Assembly (NCBI RefSeq): GCF_042660705.1
Contig: NZ_JBHSUQ010000001.1
Source: Undibacterium_A arcticum
Lineage (GTDB): Bacteria > Pseudomonadota > Gammaproteobacteria > Burkholderiales > Burkholderiaceae_D
Length of the DNA: 64,000 bases
Strand: one strand, 5' to 3'
Under the pieces are notes generated by a model, which ran no database searches, was not told the origin of the DNA, and saw only the letters and a program-made list of their open reading frames with translations. Numbering within the stretch: the stretch's first letter is position 1; each line of letters opens with the position of its first letter. Below are positions 27,066 through 36,377 of this stretch, in pieces. The position numbers and the translations under genes were made by a program.

Positions 27066-27130
27066 CATTGTTTTTTCGATATCGTCGTGTTTTGATCATC
27101 CCACCGATTTCCTTTTGCCCGGATACCACT

Positions 27131-28147
27131 ATGCCAACCAGCTCAAAAATCGCCCCGCATTTCCCTGCCACCCGCATGCGCCGTATGCGCAAGGACGCGT
27201 TTTCGCGCGCGATGATGCGCGAGCATAGTCTGACGCCGGCCGACCTGATCTATCCGGTGTTCGTGCTGGACGGCAAGAAGCAACGCGAAAAAATCTCGTC
27301 GATGCCGGGTGTCGAGCGGCTGTCGGTTGATCTGCTGTTGACGGTGGCCGAAGAATGTGTCGAACTCGGGATCCCGGTGATCGCGCTGTTTCCGGTCATC
27401 AATTCTTCGCTGAAGACCCCGGACGGGATCGAGGCGACCAATCCGCAGGGGCTGATTCCGCGTGCGGTGCGCGAACTGAAACTGCGGTTCCCGGAACTGG
27501 GCATCCTGACCGATGTCGCGCTCGACCCTTACACCAGCCATGGCCAGGATGGCCTGATCGACGTCCATGGTTATGTGCTGAACGATGAAACCTGTGAAAT
27601 GCTGGTGAAGCAGGCGCTGACCCAGGCCGAAGCCGGTGTCGATATCGTGGCGCCGTCGGACATGATGGACGGCCGCATCGGCGCGATCCGCACGGCGCTG
27701 GAATCGCAGCAGCATATCTACACCCGCATCATGGCGTATTCGGCCAAGTATGCATCGGCGTTCTATGGCCCATTCCGCGAAGCGGTGGGCTCGTCTGCCA
27801 ACCTGGGCAAGAGCGACAAGGCGACCTATCAGATGGACCCGGCCAACAGCGACGAGGCGCTGCGCGAAGTGGCGCTCGACATCGCCGAGGGCGCCGACAT
27901 GGTGATGGTCAAACCCGGCATGCCATATCTGGATATCGTGCGCCGCGTGAAGGACGAATTCAAGGTACCGACCTTCGCCTACCAGGTCAGTGGCGAATAT
28001 GCGATGCTCAAGGCCGCCGCGCAAAACGGCTGGCTCGATCACGACAAGGCGATGATGGAATCGATGCTGGCGTTCAAGCGCGCCGGCGCCGACGGCGTGC
28101 TGACCTATTTTGCGCGCGACGTGGCCCGGCACCTGAGGCAGCGCTAG
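27131..28147 (+). CDS. hemB: Delta-aminolevulinic acid dehydratase (porphobilinogen synthase)
   Basis: A 338-residue enzyme condensing two 5-aminolevulinates to porphobilinogen in heme synthesis. Active-site lysines are visible in AYSAKYAS and VKPGMPYLDIV. The metal loop reads DVALDPYTSHGQDG, without the cysteines of zinc-type enzymes, so this is the magnesium-type common in Betaproteobacteria. The ATG at 27131 (MPTSSKIAPHFPATRMRRMR) fits the family; the frame is open 63 bp upstream. The position after engB and near cytochrome biogenesis genes is typical for Burkholderiales. Confidence 0.95.
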   Translation: MPTSSKIAPHFPATRMRRMRKDAFSRAMMREHSLTPADLIYPVFVLDGKKQREKISSMPGVERLSVDLLLTVAEECVELGIPVIALFPVINSSLKTPDGIEATNPQGLIPRAVRELKLRFPELGILTDVALDPYTSHGQDGLIDVHGYVLNDETCEMLVKQALTQAEAGVDIVAPSDMMDGRIGAIRTALESQQHIYTRIMAYSAKYASAFYGPFREAVGSSANLGKSDKATYQMDPANSDEALREVALDIAEGADMVMVKPGMPYLDIVRRVKDEFKVPTFAYQVSGEYAMLKAAAQNGWLDHDKAMMESMLAFKRAGADGVLTYFARDVARHLRQR

Positions 28148-28375
28148 GCGCGCGACCCGGCACGGTGGCGCTCAGGCGCCGCGCAAATTCCTTCAGCACC
28201 AGGTCGCCACCCCGATGGCCGAGCGTATCGTTGATCGCCTTGAATTCATCGATATCGAGATTACCGCCATCAATTGACCATTGCGCGTGCAAGATACTTC
28301 CAGATGATTGACGACAATTTGTTCCGGATCAGTTTCCATGCGCCAATATGGTATCAACATCTTGCTTTGTGCCAT
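28148..28375 (-). pseudogene. Remnant of a GGDEF diguanylate cyclase domain
   Basis: In one frame the minus strand reads LDIDEFKAINDTLGHRGGD followed by LVLKEFARRLSATVPGR, the first third of a GGDEF domain. The preceding CTRNGQLMAVIS lies in another frame and would connect after restoring about four bases (a lost CGAT repeat unit). The GGDEF signature itself is missing because the sequence ends at the hemB stop. It is divergent from the intact GGDEF-EAL gene next to it and is not a functional gene. Confidence 0.7.
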
Positions 28376-31300
28376 GTGCCTTACATGGCAAGCTGGGAAG
28401 GTTTATTGCATGGCAATCGACGCTGAACCAACGACTGCGCAGCGGCGACAAGCAACCTGTTCGCGCCAGCCATGAAATAATCGGGGCTGCCCGAAGCAGA
28501 TTTTTGACGGGAACCGCCTTGAATTCGTTTTCGACAGATCGCTGGCATCACGTGGCGCGCTTGGCAGGCGTGACGCTGTGCTATGTGCTGCTGTACAAGG
28601 TCAGCCTGATCTATGCGACCGCCCAAGACCATATCACGCTGGTGTGGCTGCCGGGTGGCATGGCGCTGGCGGTGCTGCTGGTGGGCGGCAATCGTTTCTG
28701 GTCCAGTATTTTTGTCGGCGCTTTTAGCGTCAGTCTGCTGACCGGCAATAGCTGGCTGGCTTCGGTCGCGATCGCGGCCGGCAGTAGCGCCGAACCGCTG
28801 CTCGGCGCATGGCTGTTGCGGCGCGCCGGTTTCGATCCCGCCGTTCGCCGTGCCCGCGATTTTTTTAAATTGTTGTTCCTGGCCGGCCTGCTCAGCCCGG
28901 CCGTCAGCGCGCTGACCGGCGTCGGCACGCTGTTGCTGAGCGATGTTATCGACGCATCAGCATTCCTGCCCGACCTGCTGTACTGGTGGATGGGGGACAC
29001 GCTGAGCATCATCCTGATTACGCCGCTGATCCTGGTCTGGCGCCAACCGCTGCATGGCAGCATGCGCAGCTGGCGCACGCTTGAGCTGGCGTTGCTGCTG
29101 GGGTTGGCGTTCCTGTTCGGCCAGATCGTATTCCTCGACTGGCTGCATGACGCGACTGGCCCCTACGCGAAGCGCTTTCTGATCTTCATCTTCGTGGCGT
29201 GGGCAGCCGCCCGTTTCGGCCGCCACGGCGCGTTGCTGATTCTCGCCACGGCGCTGACACAGGCGCTGTGCAGCATGCTGCTTGGGGTCGGCTATTTCGG
29301 GGCATCGTTGACACCGAGCGGGCTGGTCAATTTCTGGCTGTATTACAGCGAACTGGTCGTGCTCGGCCTCCTGCTGGCGACCACTATCAGTGAACGCCGC
29401 GCCAGCGAGATCAAGCTGCGCACCAGCGAGGGGCGCTTCGCCGCGTTCATGGCGAACCTGCCCGGCATTGCCTACATCAAGAACGCCGAACATCGCTTCC
29501 TGTACGCCAACAAGCTGTTTCCGGGCGCGCCGCCGATGCAGCCGGCTGATTACCTGGGCAAGAAACTGGAGGATTTCCCGGAATACACGTTACCGTCGCA
29601 GACGCTGGAGCGCGCGATCGACACCGACACGCAGGTGCTGAACCGGCGCGAAGCAGTGATCGTCGAAGGCCCGGTCATCCGCGACGGCAATGAGCTGACG
29701 ATGATGTCGATCAAGTTCCCGCTGACCGATGCCGATGGCCGCACGCTCATTGGCGGCATCATCCTCGACGTCAGCGAACGCAAGCGCGCCGAAAACCGCA
29801 TCCGGCAGCTGACCCGGCTGTACCAGGCGCAGAGCGGAGTCAACCAGCACATCCTGCGACTGTCCGACGAATCCGAGCTGTTTCCGCTGGTGTGCCAGAC
29901 GGCGGTCGAATTCGGCGGCATGAAGATGGCATGGATCGGTCGTCACAACGACGCCACCGGTCTGGTCGAGCCGGTGGCGCGCTACGGCGCTGAACTCGGC
30001 TATCTGGACGGCATCGTCATCTCCACCAGTGCCGACGTGCCGGAGGGACACGGCCCGTGCGGCATCGCGCTGCGCGAAGACCGCAGCGTGATCTTCAACC
30101 ACTATCACGACAACCCGCTGACCGCCCCGTGGCGCGAGCGCGCGTTGCGCCACGACTTCAATGCGGTCGCCAGCTTTCCGATCCGGCGCGGCGGCCAGCC
30201 GGTTGCGGCGCTGATGGTGTATAGCGAACGGCCCGACGCCTTCGATGCCGAATCAATCCGGCTGCTGGAAGCGATCTCGGCCGACATCAGTTTCGCGCTC
30301 GACAATTTCAACCGCGAGCAGCAGCGGCGCGAGGCATTGCACGCGCTGCGCGACAGCGAACAGCACTTCCGCGCCTTCTTCGAGCGCTCGATGATCGGCA
30401 TGGCGTCCAGCAGCATCGACCAGCGCTGGCTGGAAGTGAACGACGCACTGTGCGAGATGCTCGGCTACACGCGCGAAGAATTGTTGCGCACCAGCTGGGT
30501 CGACCTGACCCATCCCGACGACCAGCAGGCCGATATCGCGCAGTTCGAGTGCGCGGTGGCGGGCGAGATCGACGACTACGAAATCGACAAGCGCTACCTG
30601 CACAAGAATGGCAGCGTCGTGCATGCGCGTCTGGCGGTGCGTGGCCTGCGCAAGGTCGACCACAGTGTCGATTATTTTGTGGTACTGATCCAGGACGTCA
30701 CCGAGAAAAAGCTGTCGGAAGAACTGATCTGGAAACAGGCCAATTTCGATGCGCTGACCGGCCTCGTCAACCGCCGCATGTTGCGCGACCGGCTCGAGCA
30801 GGACCTCAAGCTGGCGCACCGCGGCGGGCATTCGGTGGCGCTGCTGTTCATCGACCTCGACCGTTTCAAGGAAGTCAACGACACGCTCGGGCACGCCGCC
30901 GGCGACACGCTGCTGGTCGAGGCGGCGCGCCGCATCAGCGACTGCGTGCGCGAATCCGACACGGTGGCGCGTCTGGGCGGAGACGAGTTCATGGTGATCC
31001 TGGCGCAACTGCGCGACACCGGCACTGTCGATGTGGTCGCGAAAAGCATCCTGACCCGATTGCTCGAACCGTTCCAGCTCGACCAGGACAGCAGCTATGT
31101 GTCGGCCAGCATCGGCATCACGCTGTTCCCGAACGATGCCGGCGACGCCGACAGCCTGCTCAAGAATGCCGACCAGGCGATGTATGTCGCCAAGAGCCAG
31201 GGCCGCAACCGTTTCAGCCATTTCACCAATGCGCTGCAACAGGCGGCGCAGCAGCGGTTGCGCCTGATCACGGACCTGCGCAGCGCGCTGGCGAACGATC

Positions 31301-32052
31301 AGTTCTGCATCCATTTTCAGCCGATCGTCGAGCTGGCGAGCGGCCACATCGTCAAGGCCGAGGCGCTGCTGCGCTGGCAGCATCCCCAGCGCGGCATGAT
31401 CGGACCGACCGAATTCATTGCACTGGCGGAAGAAACCGGCCTGGTCAATCCGATCGGCAGCTGGGTGTTCCGTGAAGCGGCGCGCTGGGCCAAGCGCTGG
31501 GCCGGCCTGCACGGGCGCGGCGTGCAGGTCAGCGTCAACAAGTCGCCGGTACAGTTCCGCGCCGAAGCCGACGACAGCCGCGCGCTGCTGGACTATCTGG
31601 CCGAACTGCAGTTGCCGGGCAACAGCATCGTGATCGAGATTACCGAGGGGCTACTGTTGAACGCCGAGGCCGGCGTCATCGAACGACTGCGCAAATTCCG
31701 CGAGGCCGGGATCCAGGTCGCGATCGACGATTTCGGCACCGGGTATTCATCGCTGTCCTATCTGAAGAAATTCGACATCGATTACCTGAAGATCGACCAG
31801 TCCTTCGTATGCAATCTGGCGCCCGATTCGGACGACCTGGCGCTGGCGGAAGCGATCATCGTGATGGCCCACAAGCTCGGCCTGAAGGTGATCGCCGAAG
31901 GCGTGGAAACCGAACCGCAGCGCGCGCTGCTGTGTGCCGCCGGCTGCGACTACGCCCAGGGTTATTTGTTCTCGCAGCCATTGCCGCCGGAGCAATTCGA
32001 AGCGTTGCTGGGACTGAGACAGGCTGGCGGCGGCGAGCCGACGGCGTTATGA
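28348..32052 (+). CDS. Membrane-bound MASE1-PAS-GAF-PAS-GGDEF-EAL cyclic-di-GMP protein
   Basis: A protein of up to 1234 residues controlling cyclic-di-GMP. Order: MASE1 membrane sensor (about residues 65-345, starting ITLVWLPGGMALAVLL), PAS (about 358-480), GAF (about 485-660), second PAS (about 665-790), GGDEF with intact RLGGDEF near residue 874, and EAL with KAEALLRW near 1004 and DDFGTGYSSLSYLKKF. Both catalytic signatures are intact, so cyclase and phosphodiesterase activity are both possible. The first 57 residues overlap the GGDEF remnant region and look non-native; a TTG at 28519 is a likelier start. The signal sensed is unknown. Confidence 0.9.
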   Translation: MVSTSCFVPCALHGKLGRFIAWQSTLNQRLRSGDKQPVRASHEIIGAARSRFLTGTALNSFSTDRWHHVARLAGVTLCYVLLYKVSLIYATAQDHITLVWLPGGMALAVLLVGGNRFWSSIFVGAFSVSLLTGNSWLASVAIAAGSSAEPLLGAWLLRRAGFDPAVRRARDFFKLLFLAGLLSPAVSALTGVGTLLLSDVIDASAFLPDLLYWWMGDTLSIILITPLILVWRQPLHGSMRSWRTLELALLLGLAFLFGQIVFLDWLHDATGPYAKRFLIFIFVAWAAARFGRHGALLILATALTQALCSMLLGVGYFGASLTPSGLVNFWLYYSELVVLGLLLATTISERRASEIKLRTSEGRFAAFMANLPGIAYIKNAEHRFLYANKLFPGAPPMQPADYLGKKLEDFPEYTLPSQTLERAIDTDTQVLNRREAVIVEGPVIRDGNELTMMSIKFPLTDADGRTLIGGIILDVSERKRAENRIRQLTRLYQAQSGVNQHILRLSDESELFPLVCQTAVEFGGMKMAWIGRHNDATGLVEPVARYGAELGYLDGIVISTSADVPEGHGPCGIALREDRSVIFNHYHDNPLTAPWRERALRHDFNAVASFPIRRGGQPVAALMVYSERPDAFDAESIRLLEAISADISFALDNFNREQQRREALHALRDSEQHFRAFFERSMIGMASSSIDQRWLEVNDALCEMLGYTREELLRTSWVDLTHPDDQQADIAQFECAVAGEIDDYEIDKRYLHKNGSVVHARLAVRGLRKVDHSVDYFVVLIQDVTEKKLSEELIWKQANFDALTGLVNRRMLRDRLEQDLKLAHRGGHSVALLFIDLDRFKEVNDTLGHAAGDTLLVEAARRISDCVRESDTVARLGGDEFMVILAQLRDTGTVDVVAKSILTRLLEPFQLDQDSSYVSASIGITLFPNDAGDADSLLKNADQAMYVAKSQGRNRFSHFTNALQQAAQQRLRLITDLRSALANDQFCIHFQPIVELASGHIVKAEALLRWQHPQRGMIGPTEFIALAEETGLVNPIGSWVFREAARWAKRWAGLHGRGVQVSVNKSPVQFRAEADDSRALLDYLAELQLPGNSIVIEITEGLLLNAEAGVIERLRKFREAGIQVAIDDFGTGYSSLSYLKKFDIDYLKIDQSFVCNLAPDSDDLALAEAIIVMAHKLGLKVIAEGVETEPQRALLCAAGCDYAQGYLFSQPLPPEQFEALLGLRQAGGGEPTAL

Positions 32053-32156
32053 TACTGCCCAGTGTATTATTTTATCCGCAATGAAATAGGGCGGCTCAGA
32101 TCCATTTATCAAAATACTCCATTCATTTAGTCATTTGCACCGGGGATTTTGGCGTA

Positions 32157-32193
32157 AAAAAACGCCCCGAAATATGCTAGCGGGGCGTTTTTT
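32157..32193. terminator. Bidirectional intrinsic terminator
   Basis: AAAAAACGCCCCG pairs with CGGGGCGTTTTTT (13 bp) around an 11-base loop, with T tracts on both strands. It lies between the convergent GGDEF-EAL and peroxiredoxin genes. Confidence 0.9.
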
Positions 32194-32206
32194 ATGGTGC
32201 CGGACT

Positions 32207-32845
32207 TTATTTGTTCGGCTGCGGCGTCATCCGCAGATACGGCCGTGGCGCGGTGTACCCCTTCGGATACTTCTGCTTGATCACGTCCTCGTCCTGGATC
32301 GTCAGCGGGATGATCACGTCGTCGCCGTCGCGCCAGTTGCCCGGTGTCGCCACGCTGTAGCCGTCAGTCAGTTGCAGCGCATCGATCACGCGCAGCACCT
32401 CGTCGAAATTGCGGCCGGTGCTCATCGGATAGGTGATGGTCAGGCGCAGTTTTTTCTTCGGATCGATCACGAACAGCGAACGCACCGTCATGGTTTCCGA
32501 CTGGTTCGGATGAATCATGTCATACAGTTGCGCAACCTTGCGATCGGCATCAGCGATGATCGGGAAGCCGACCACGGCCTTTTGCGTCGCTTCGATGTCG
32601 CTGATCCACTTCTTGTGCGATTCAGCCGGGTCGACCGACAGTGCGAGCGCCTTCACGTTGCGCTTGTCGAACTCCGGCTTGAGCTTGGCGGTCAGGCCCA
32701 GTTCGGTGGTGCAGACTGGGGTGAAGTCGGCCGGATGGGAAAACAACACCACCCACGAATCGCCGGCCCAGTCATAAAACTTGATCTTGCCAATCGACGA
32801 ATCCTGCTCGAAATCGGGGGCGGTATCGCCTAGTCGCAACGTCAT
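32207..32845 (-). CDS. 1-Cys peroxiredoxin (Prx6 type)
   Basis: A 212-residue thiol peroxidase. FSHPADFTPVCTTELG puts the peroxidatic cysteine at residue 45. The long C-terminal domain (NWRDGDDVIIP and the KQKYPKGY stretch) is the mark of the Prx6 group, which lacks a partner resolving cysteine. The start at 32845 (MTLRLGDTAPDFEQD) is the family start; upstream residues in the frame belong to the promoter region. It is monocistronic with its own terminator and diverges from the quinone oxidoreductase gene. Confidence 0.92.
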   Translation of the reverse strand: MTLRLGDTAPDFEQDSSIGKIKFYDWAGDSWVVLFSHPADFTPVCTTELGLTAKLKPEFDKRNVKALALSVDPAESHKKWISDIEATQKAVVGFPIIADADRKVAQLYDMIHPNQSETMTVRSLFVIDPKKKLRLTITYPMSTGRNFDEVLRVIDALQLTDGYSVATPGNWRDGDDVIIPLTIQDEDVIKQKYPKGYTAPRPYLRMTPQPNK

Positions 32846-33160
32846 ATCAGTCTCCCACAGTGAATGAATGGACAACAAATATAGCGAGTGATTGCTTGAT
32901 TTGCCAGCATTAAAATGCTCTTTGTTAATAACGATCAGGTATTTGCGCGATTGTCTGTCGCCGGCGTGCGCCCTCGCGATCACGTCAGCGCGAGATTCGG
33001 CGCGGGCTCGCGCGCCGCGGCGTCCTCACCCTGGGCCCAACTCCCGATCGACGCGAGCGTGAATTTCCCTGCCAACAATGACAGCGCATTTGCGCCACAG
33101 CAGAACCATGCAAAACCGCTTACAGTATCGTCAACGTTGACAAACACGGTTGAGGATCCC
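32846..33160. other. Divergent peroxiredoxin-oxidoreductase control region (315 bp)
   Basis: Non-coding. It holds a candidate peroxiredoxin promoter (32878-32907) and a 12-bp palindrome GTCAACGTTGAC at 33130-33141 just before the oxidoreductase gene, containing a TTGACA sequence. I see no OxyR-type tandem ATAG motif. Confidence 0.45.
32878..32907 (-). promoter_or_regulatory. Candidate sigma-70 promoter for the peroxiredoxin gene
   Basis: Minus strand: TATATT (32878-32883, 5/6) with CTGGCA (32902-32907, 4/6) 18 bp upstream, placing the transcript start about 30 bases before the ATG. Confidence 0.4.
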
Positions 33161-34135
33161 ATGAAAGCACTCTGCTTCAGCAGGTTCGGCGGCCCCGAAG
33201 TACTGGACTACCGCGAACTGCCTGACCCGGCTCCCGCCGCCGGTCATGCGATAGTGCGGACCGAAGCGATCGGCTTAAATTTTGCCGACGTCTACCGCCG
33301 CCGCGGCCACTACCATCTGAGTGGTCAGCCGCCCTACATTGCCGGTTACGAGGCGGCCGGCCGGATTGCCAGCGCGGCGCCCGGCTGTCCGTTTCCGGTC
33401 GGCGCGCCGGTGGTGTGCGCCGATGCACCATTCGCCAATGCCGAACTGGTGTCGGTGCCATTCGACAAGCTGATTGCGCTGCCGGACGATATCTCGTGCG
33501 AAACCGCGGCGGCCGTCGCGTTGCAGGGCCTGACCGCGCAATACCTGGTCAGCGACAGTCATCCCTTGCAGGCCGGCGAGACCGTCGTGGTGCATGCCGC
33601 CGCCGGGGGCGTCGGTTTGCTGCTGGTGCAGATTGCCCACTCGCTCGGGGCCCGGGTGATCGGCCTGACCTCCAGCAGCATCAAGGGCGAGGCGGCGCGC
33701 GAAGCCGGTGCCGACCATGTGCTGCTGTATGCGGAGGACTGGGTGCGTCAGGCCTATGCGCTTGGCGCAGCCGGGCGCGGCGTCGACGTGGTGTACGATT
33801 CGGTCGGCAGCACGCTGATGGACAGCTTTGCGGCCTTGCGTACCGGCGGCCATCTGGTGTTCTTCGGCATGGCCGGGGGCGACCCGCCACTGGTCGATCC
33901 GCGCATGCTGATGGATACCTCGAAGCATATCAGCGGCGGCGACTTGTGGAATGTGCTGACCTCGGCCACCGAGCGCCGCGACCGCGCCGCACAGCTATTT
34001 CGCTGGATTCGTGAAGGCGTGCTGCAGATCAAGATCGCGGACCGCTTTGCGTTGCGCGATGGCGCCAAGGCGCATGCGTTGCTGGAAAGCCGGCGCAGTT
34101 CAGGCAAGATCCTGCTGCTGCCGGATCTGTCCTGA
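33161..34135 (+). CDS. NADPH:quinone oxidoreductase (zinc-independent MDR family)
   Basis: A 324-residue medium-chain dehydrogenase/reductase of the QOR type. The N-terminal GroES-like domain opens MKALCFSRFGGPEVLDYREL, and the NADPH fold carries HAAAGGVGLLLVQIA. The structural and catalytic zinc cysteines of alcohol dehydrogenases are absent, as in quinone reductases. The ATG at 33161 follows a GAGGA-like ribosome-binding site. It stands alone on the plus strand between divergent peroxiredoxin and convergent dsbD. The physiological substrate is not known. Confidence 0.85.
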   Translation: MKALCFSRFGGPEVLDYRELPDPAPAAGHAIVRTEAIGLNFADVYRRRGHYHLSGQPPYIAGYEAAGRIASAAPGCPFPVGAPVVCADAPFANAELVSVPFDKLIALPDDISCETAAAVALQGLTAQYLVSDSHPLQAGETVVVHAAAGGVGLLLVQIAHSLGARVIGLTSSSIKGEAAREAGADHVLLYAEDWVRQAYALGAAGRGVDVVYDSVGSTLMDSFAALRTGGHLVFFGMAGGDPPLVDPRMLMDTSKHISGGDLWNVLTSATERRDRAAQLFRWIREGVLQIKIADRFALRDGAKAHALLESRRSSGKILLLPDLS

Positions 34136-34149
34136 ATCGGAGCAGCGGG

Positions 34150-35991
34150 TCAGCGCTGCGCCAGCAGCCCCAGTGACTGCAGGAAGCGTTCGCTGTTCTG
34201 ATACCCGATCACGCGTGCGCCCCGGATTTCACGTCCTTGAGCGTCGAAGAAGATGATCCCGGGCGGGCCGAACAACCCAAAGCGCTTGAGCATTTCCTTG
34301 TCGGCCGCATCGTTGGCAGTGACGTCGACCTGCAGCAGCAACATCTGGCTCAACTGCGCCTGCACCTTCGGTTCGGAGAAGGTGAATTTTTCCATCTCCT
34401 TGCACGACACGCACCAGTCAGCGTAGAAGTCGAGCATCGCTGGCTTGCCGCTGGCCTGTGCCAATGCGGCGTCCAGATCGGCTACCGTCTTGATGCGGGT
34501 AAAGGCGATTTTGGGTTCCGCTTTGCCGCCCAGATGCGCCAATGGCGCGGACACATCGCGGCCGCCACTGGCCACGCCCACCAGTTGCACCAGCCCGAGT
34601 GCGGCAAACGCCAGGCCGAACGCGGTCGCCACCCAGCCACCATTGGCGCGCAGCAGATAGGCACCATAACCGGCGCCGAGCGCGGCCCACGCCAGCATCT
34701 GCGCCCAGGCCGGCAGCACCGGCGCCACCATCCACAACGCCATCGCCAGCATCAGCACCCCGAAGAAGCGTTTCACCGCTTCCATCCAGGCGCCGGCGCG
34801 CGGCAGCAACGCGCCTGCCGAAATACCGACCAGTAACAGCGGTACGCTCATCCCGACCGCCATCGCGAACAGCGCGCCGCCACCGACCACGACGTCACGC
34901 GTCTGGCTGATGTACACCAGCGCACCGGCCAGCGGCGCAGCGACGCAGGGGCCGACGATCAATGCGGAGATCGCACCCATGGCGAATACGCCGAACAGTT
35001 TGCCGGCCACCTGATTCTCGGACGCCCGGATCAAACGGGTCTGTACTGCCGATGGCACCTGCAATTGATAGACCCCGAACATGGACAGCGACAACGCTGC
35101 CATCAGCAGCGCGAACGCGCCCAGCACCCATGGATTTTGCAGTGTCGCCGACAAGCCCTCGCCGACCAGGCCGGCGGCGACGCCGAGCGCGGTGTAGACG
35201 ATCGCCATGCCGAGCGCATAGGTGGCCGACAGCAGGAAGGCGCGCGAGCGTTTCACTTTGGTGCCTTCACCGACGATGATGAAGGACAGGATCGGCACCA
35301 TGGGCAGCACGCAAGGGGTAAAAGACAGGCCGAGCCCGAGCAGAAAGAACAGCGGCAGGATCAACAGGAAGCGCCCGCTCTTGAGCGAAGACTCGATCTT
35401 GCCCATCTCGGACTGCAGCGAGGAAGGCAGTTGCCGGGTCGCCGAGGTCGGCGTAGCAACCGTAGCAAGCGGTGACGAGGCGGCAGGTGACGCTTGCAGC
35501 GCAGCGCTGCCCTCTGCCAGCGCGCCCTTGGCGGCAGCGACCGCGGCCATCAGGCCGCCACCAGTCGGCGCCAGATTCGCCTCCGAGGTCATCGGCGCGT
35601 AGCACAGGCCCTTGTCGGCACATCCCTGGCCGGTCGCCTTCAGCGTGAAGGCGCCGCTGGCCTCGACCGGCAACTTGATGGTGATCGTGTGGCGGTAGGT
35701 TTCGACGTTCTTCTGGAAGGTCTCATCGAACTTGACCTTGCCGGTCGGCATCACGGCATGGCCCAGCTTGGCGCCGACCGCCTCAAAATGAAAACGCTCC
35801 CGATACATGTAATAACCGTCCGCGATCGCATAACTGACGGCGACCGTTTTCGGATCTTCCATCTTGGCCGAAAATACGAAGGCCACTTCCGGTTCCAGAT
35901 AATCGTCATCCGCCGCCTGCGCCTGCGGCGCTATCGCAAGCAGACCGGGGACCAGCAGCAGCGCAAACATCCGTTGCAATTTCTTAAGCAT
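34150..35991 (-). CDS. dsbD: Thiol:disulphide interchange protein DsbD
   Basis: A 613-residue inner-membrane protein carrying electrons from cytoplasmic thioredoxin to periplasmic DsbC and cytochrome c maturation. A signal peptide (to AQA, residue 26) precedes the DsbD-alpha domain with Cys124 and Cys130 (GCADKGLCYAP). An eight-helix core follows with cysteines in LSFTPCVLPM and IVGPCVAAPL. The C-terminal thioredoxin-like domain has WCVSCK near residue 518. The ATG at 35991 is chosen because AGGA lies five bases upstream; it overlaps the cutA stop by eight bases. Confidence 0.95.
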   Translation of the reverse strand: MLKKLQRMFALLLVPGLLAIAPQAQAADDDYLEPEVAFVFSAKMEDPKTVAVSYAIADGYYMYRERFHFEAVGAKLGHAVMPTGKVKFDETFQKNVETYRHTITIKLPVEASGAFTLKATGQGCADKGLCYAPMTSEANLAPTGGGLMAAVAAAKGALAEGSAALQASPAASSPLATVATPTSATRQLPSSLQSEMGKIESSLKSGRFLLILPLFFLLGLGLSFTPCVLPMVPILSFIIVGEGTKVKRSRAFLLSATYALGMAIVYTALGVAAGLVGEGLSATLQNPWVLGAFALLMAALSLSMFGVYQLQVPSAVQTRLIRASENQVAGKLFGVFAMGAISALIVGPCVAAPLAGALVYISQTRDVVVGGGALFAMAVGMSVPLLLVGISAGALLPRAGAWMEAVKRFFGVLMLAMALWMVAPVLPAWAQMLAWAALGAGYGAYLLRANGGWVATAFGLAFAALGLVQLVGVASGGRDVSAPLAHLGGKAEPKIAFTRIKTVADLDAALAQASGKPAMLDFYADWCVSCKEMEKFTFSEPKVQAQLSQMLLLQVDVTANDAADKEMLKRFGLFGPPGIIFFDAQGREIRGARVIGYQNSERFLQSLGLLAQR

Positions 35992-36325
35992 TGACATCCT
36001 TGTTCGTCTCATCTGCAATCCAGTTCAGGTATTCGCGCGATCCGGCGACGATCGGCAGCGCAATGATTTCCGGCACTGCGTACGGATGCTGCCGTTTGAT
36101 CGCCAGCTCCAGCTCGGCATAACGGTTCGGCGTGGTCTTGATGCTCAGCGCCCATTCCGTCGCTTCCTCGACCGCACCTTGCCAACGGTAGACCGACTGC
36201 ACGCCGGGCCATATGTTTACACATGCGGCCAGTTTCTGCTCGACTACAGAGCGCGCCAGCCGTCGTGCTGCCTCCAGGTCGGGCAAATTGGTCAACACCA
36301 TGATCGCCTGTGGCATAGTCGTCAT
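35984..36325 (-). CDS. cutA: Divalent-cation tolerance protein CutA
   Basis: A 113-residue protein of the PII-like trimer fold. AACVNIWPGVQSVYRWQGAV, TEWALSIKTT and HPYAVPEIIALPI are the family signature segments. It is linked to copper tolerance in E. coli, although its molecular role is unclear. The start at 36325 (MTTMPQAIM) is the best fit. The stop overlaps the dsbD start, so the two are translated together, a pairing seen widely in proteobacteria. Confidence 0.93.
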   Translation of the reverse strand: MTTMPQAIMVLTNLPDLEAARRLARSVVEQKLAACVNIWPGVQSVYRWQGAVEEATEWALSIKTTPNRYAELELAIKRQHPYAVPEIIALPIVAGSREYLNWIADETNKDVNA

Positions 36326-36377
36326 CAGCAGTCGAAACTTACAACACCGGGGCACCCGCTACGCCAAGTGGCGGCGC

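Larger units (their letters stand above)
26537..27130. other. engB-hemB intergenic region (594 bp)
   Basis: Not coding in any convincing frame. It carries, left to right, a 22-bp dispersed repeat with a palindrome (26673-26703), a perfect 25-bp inverted repeat (26819-26922), an intrinsic terminator for the minus strand (26924-26960), a structured region that may be a small RNA (26961-27065), and the AT-rich hemB upstream sequence. Confidence 0.6.

Noticed and set aside
32846..33160. OxyR-type site before the peroxiredoxin gene
   Set aside because: No spaced ATAG/CTAT tetranucleotides are visible in the expected positions.
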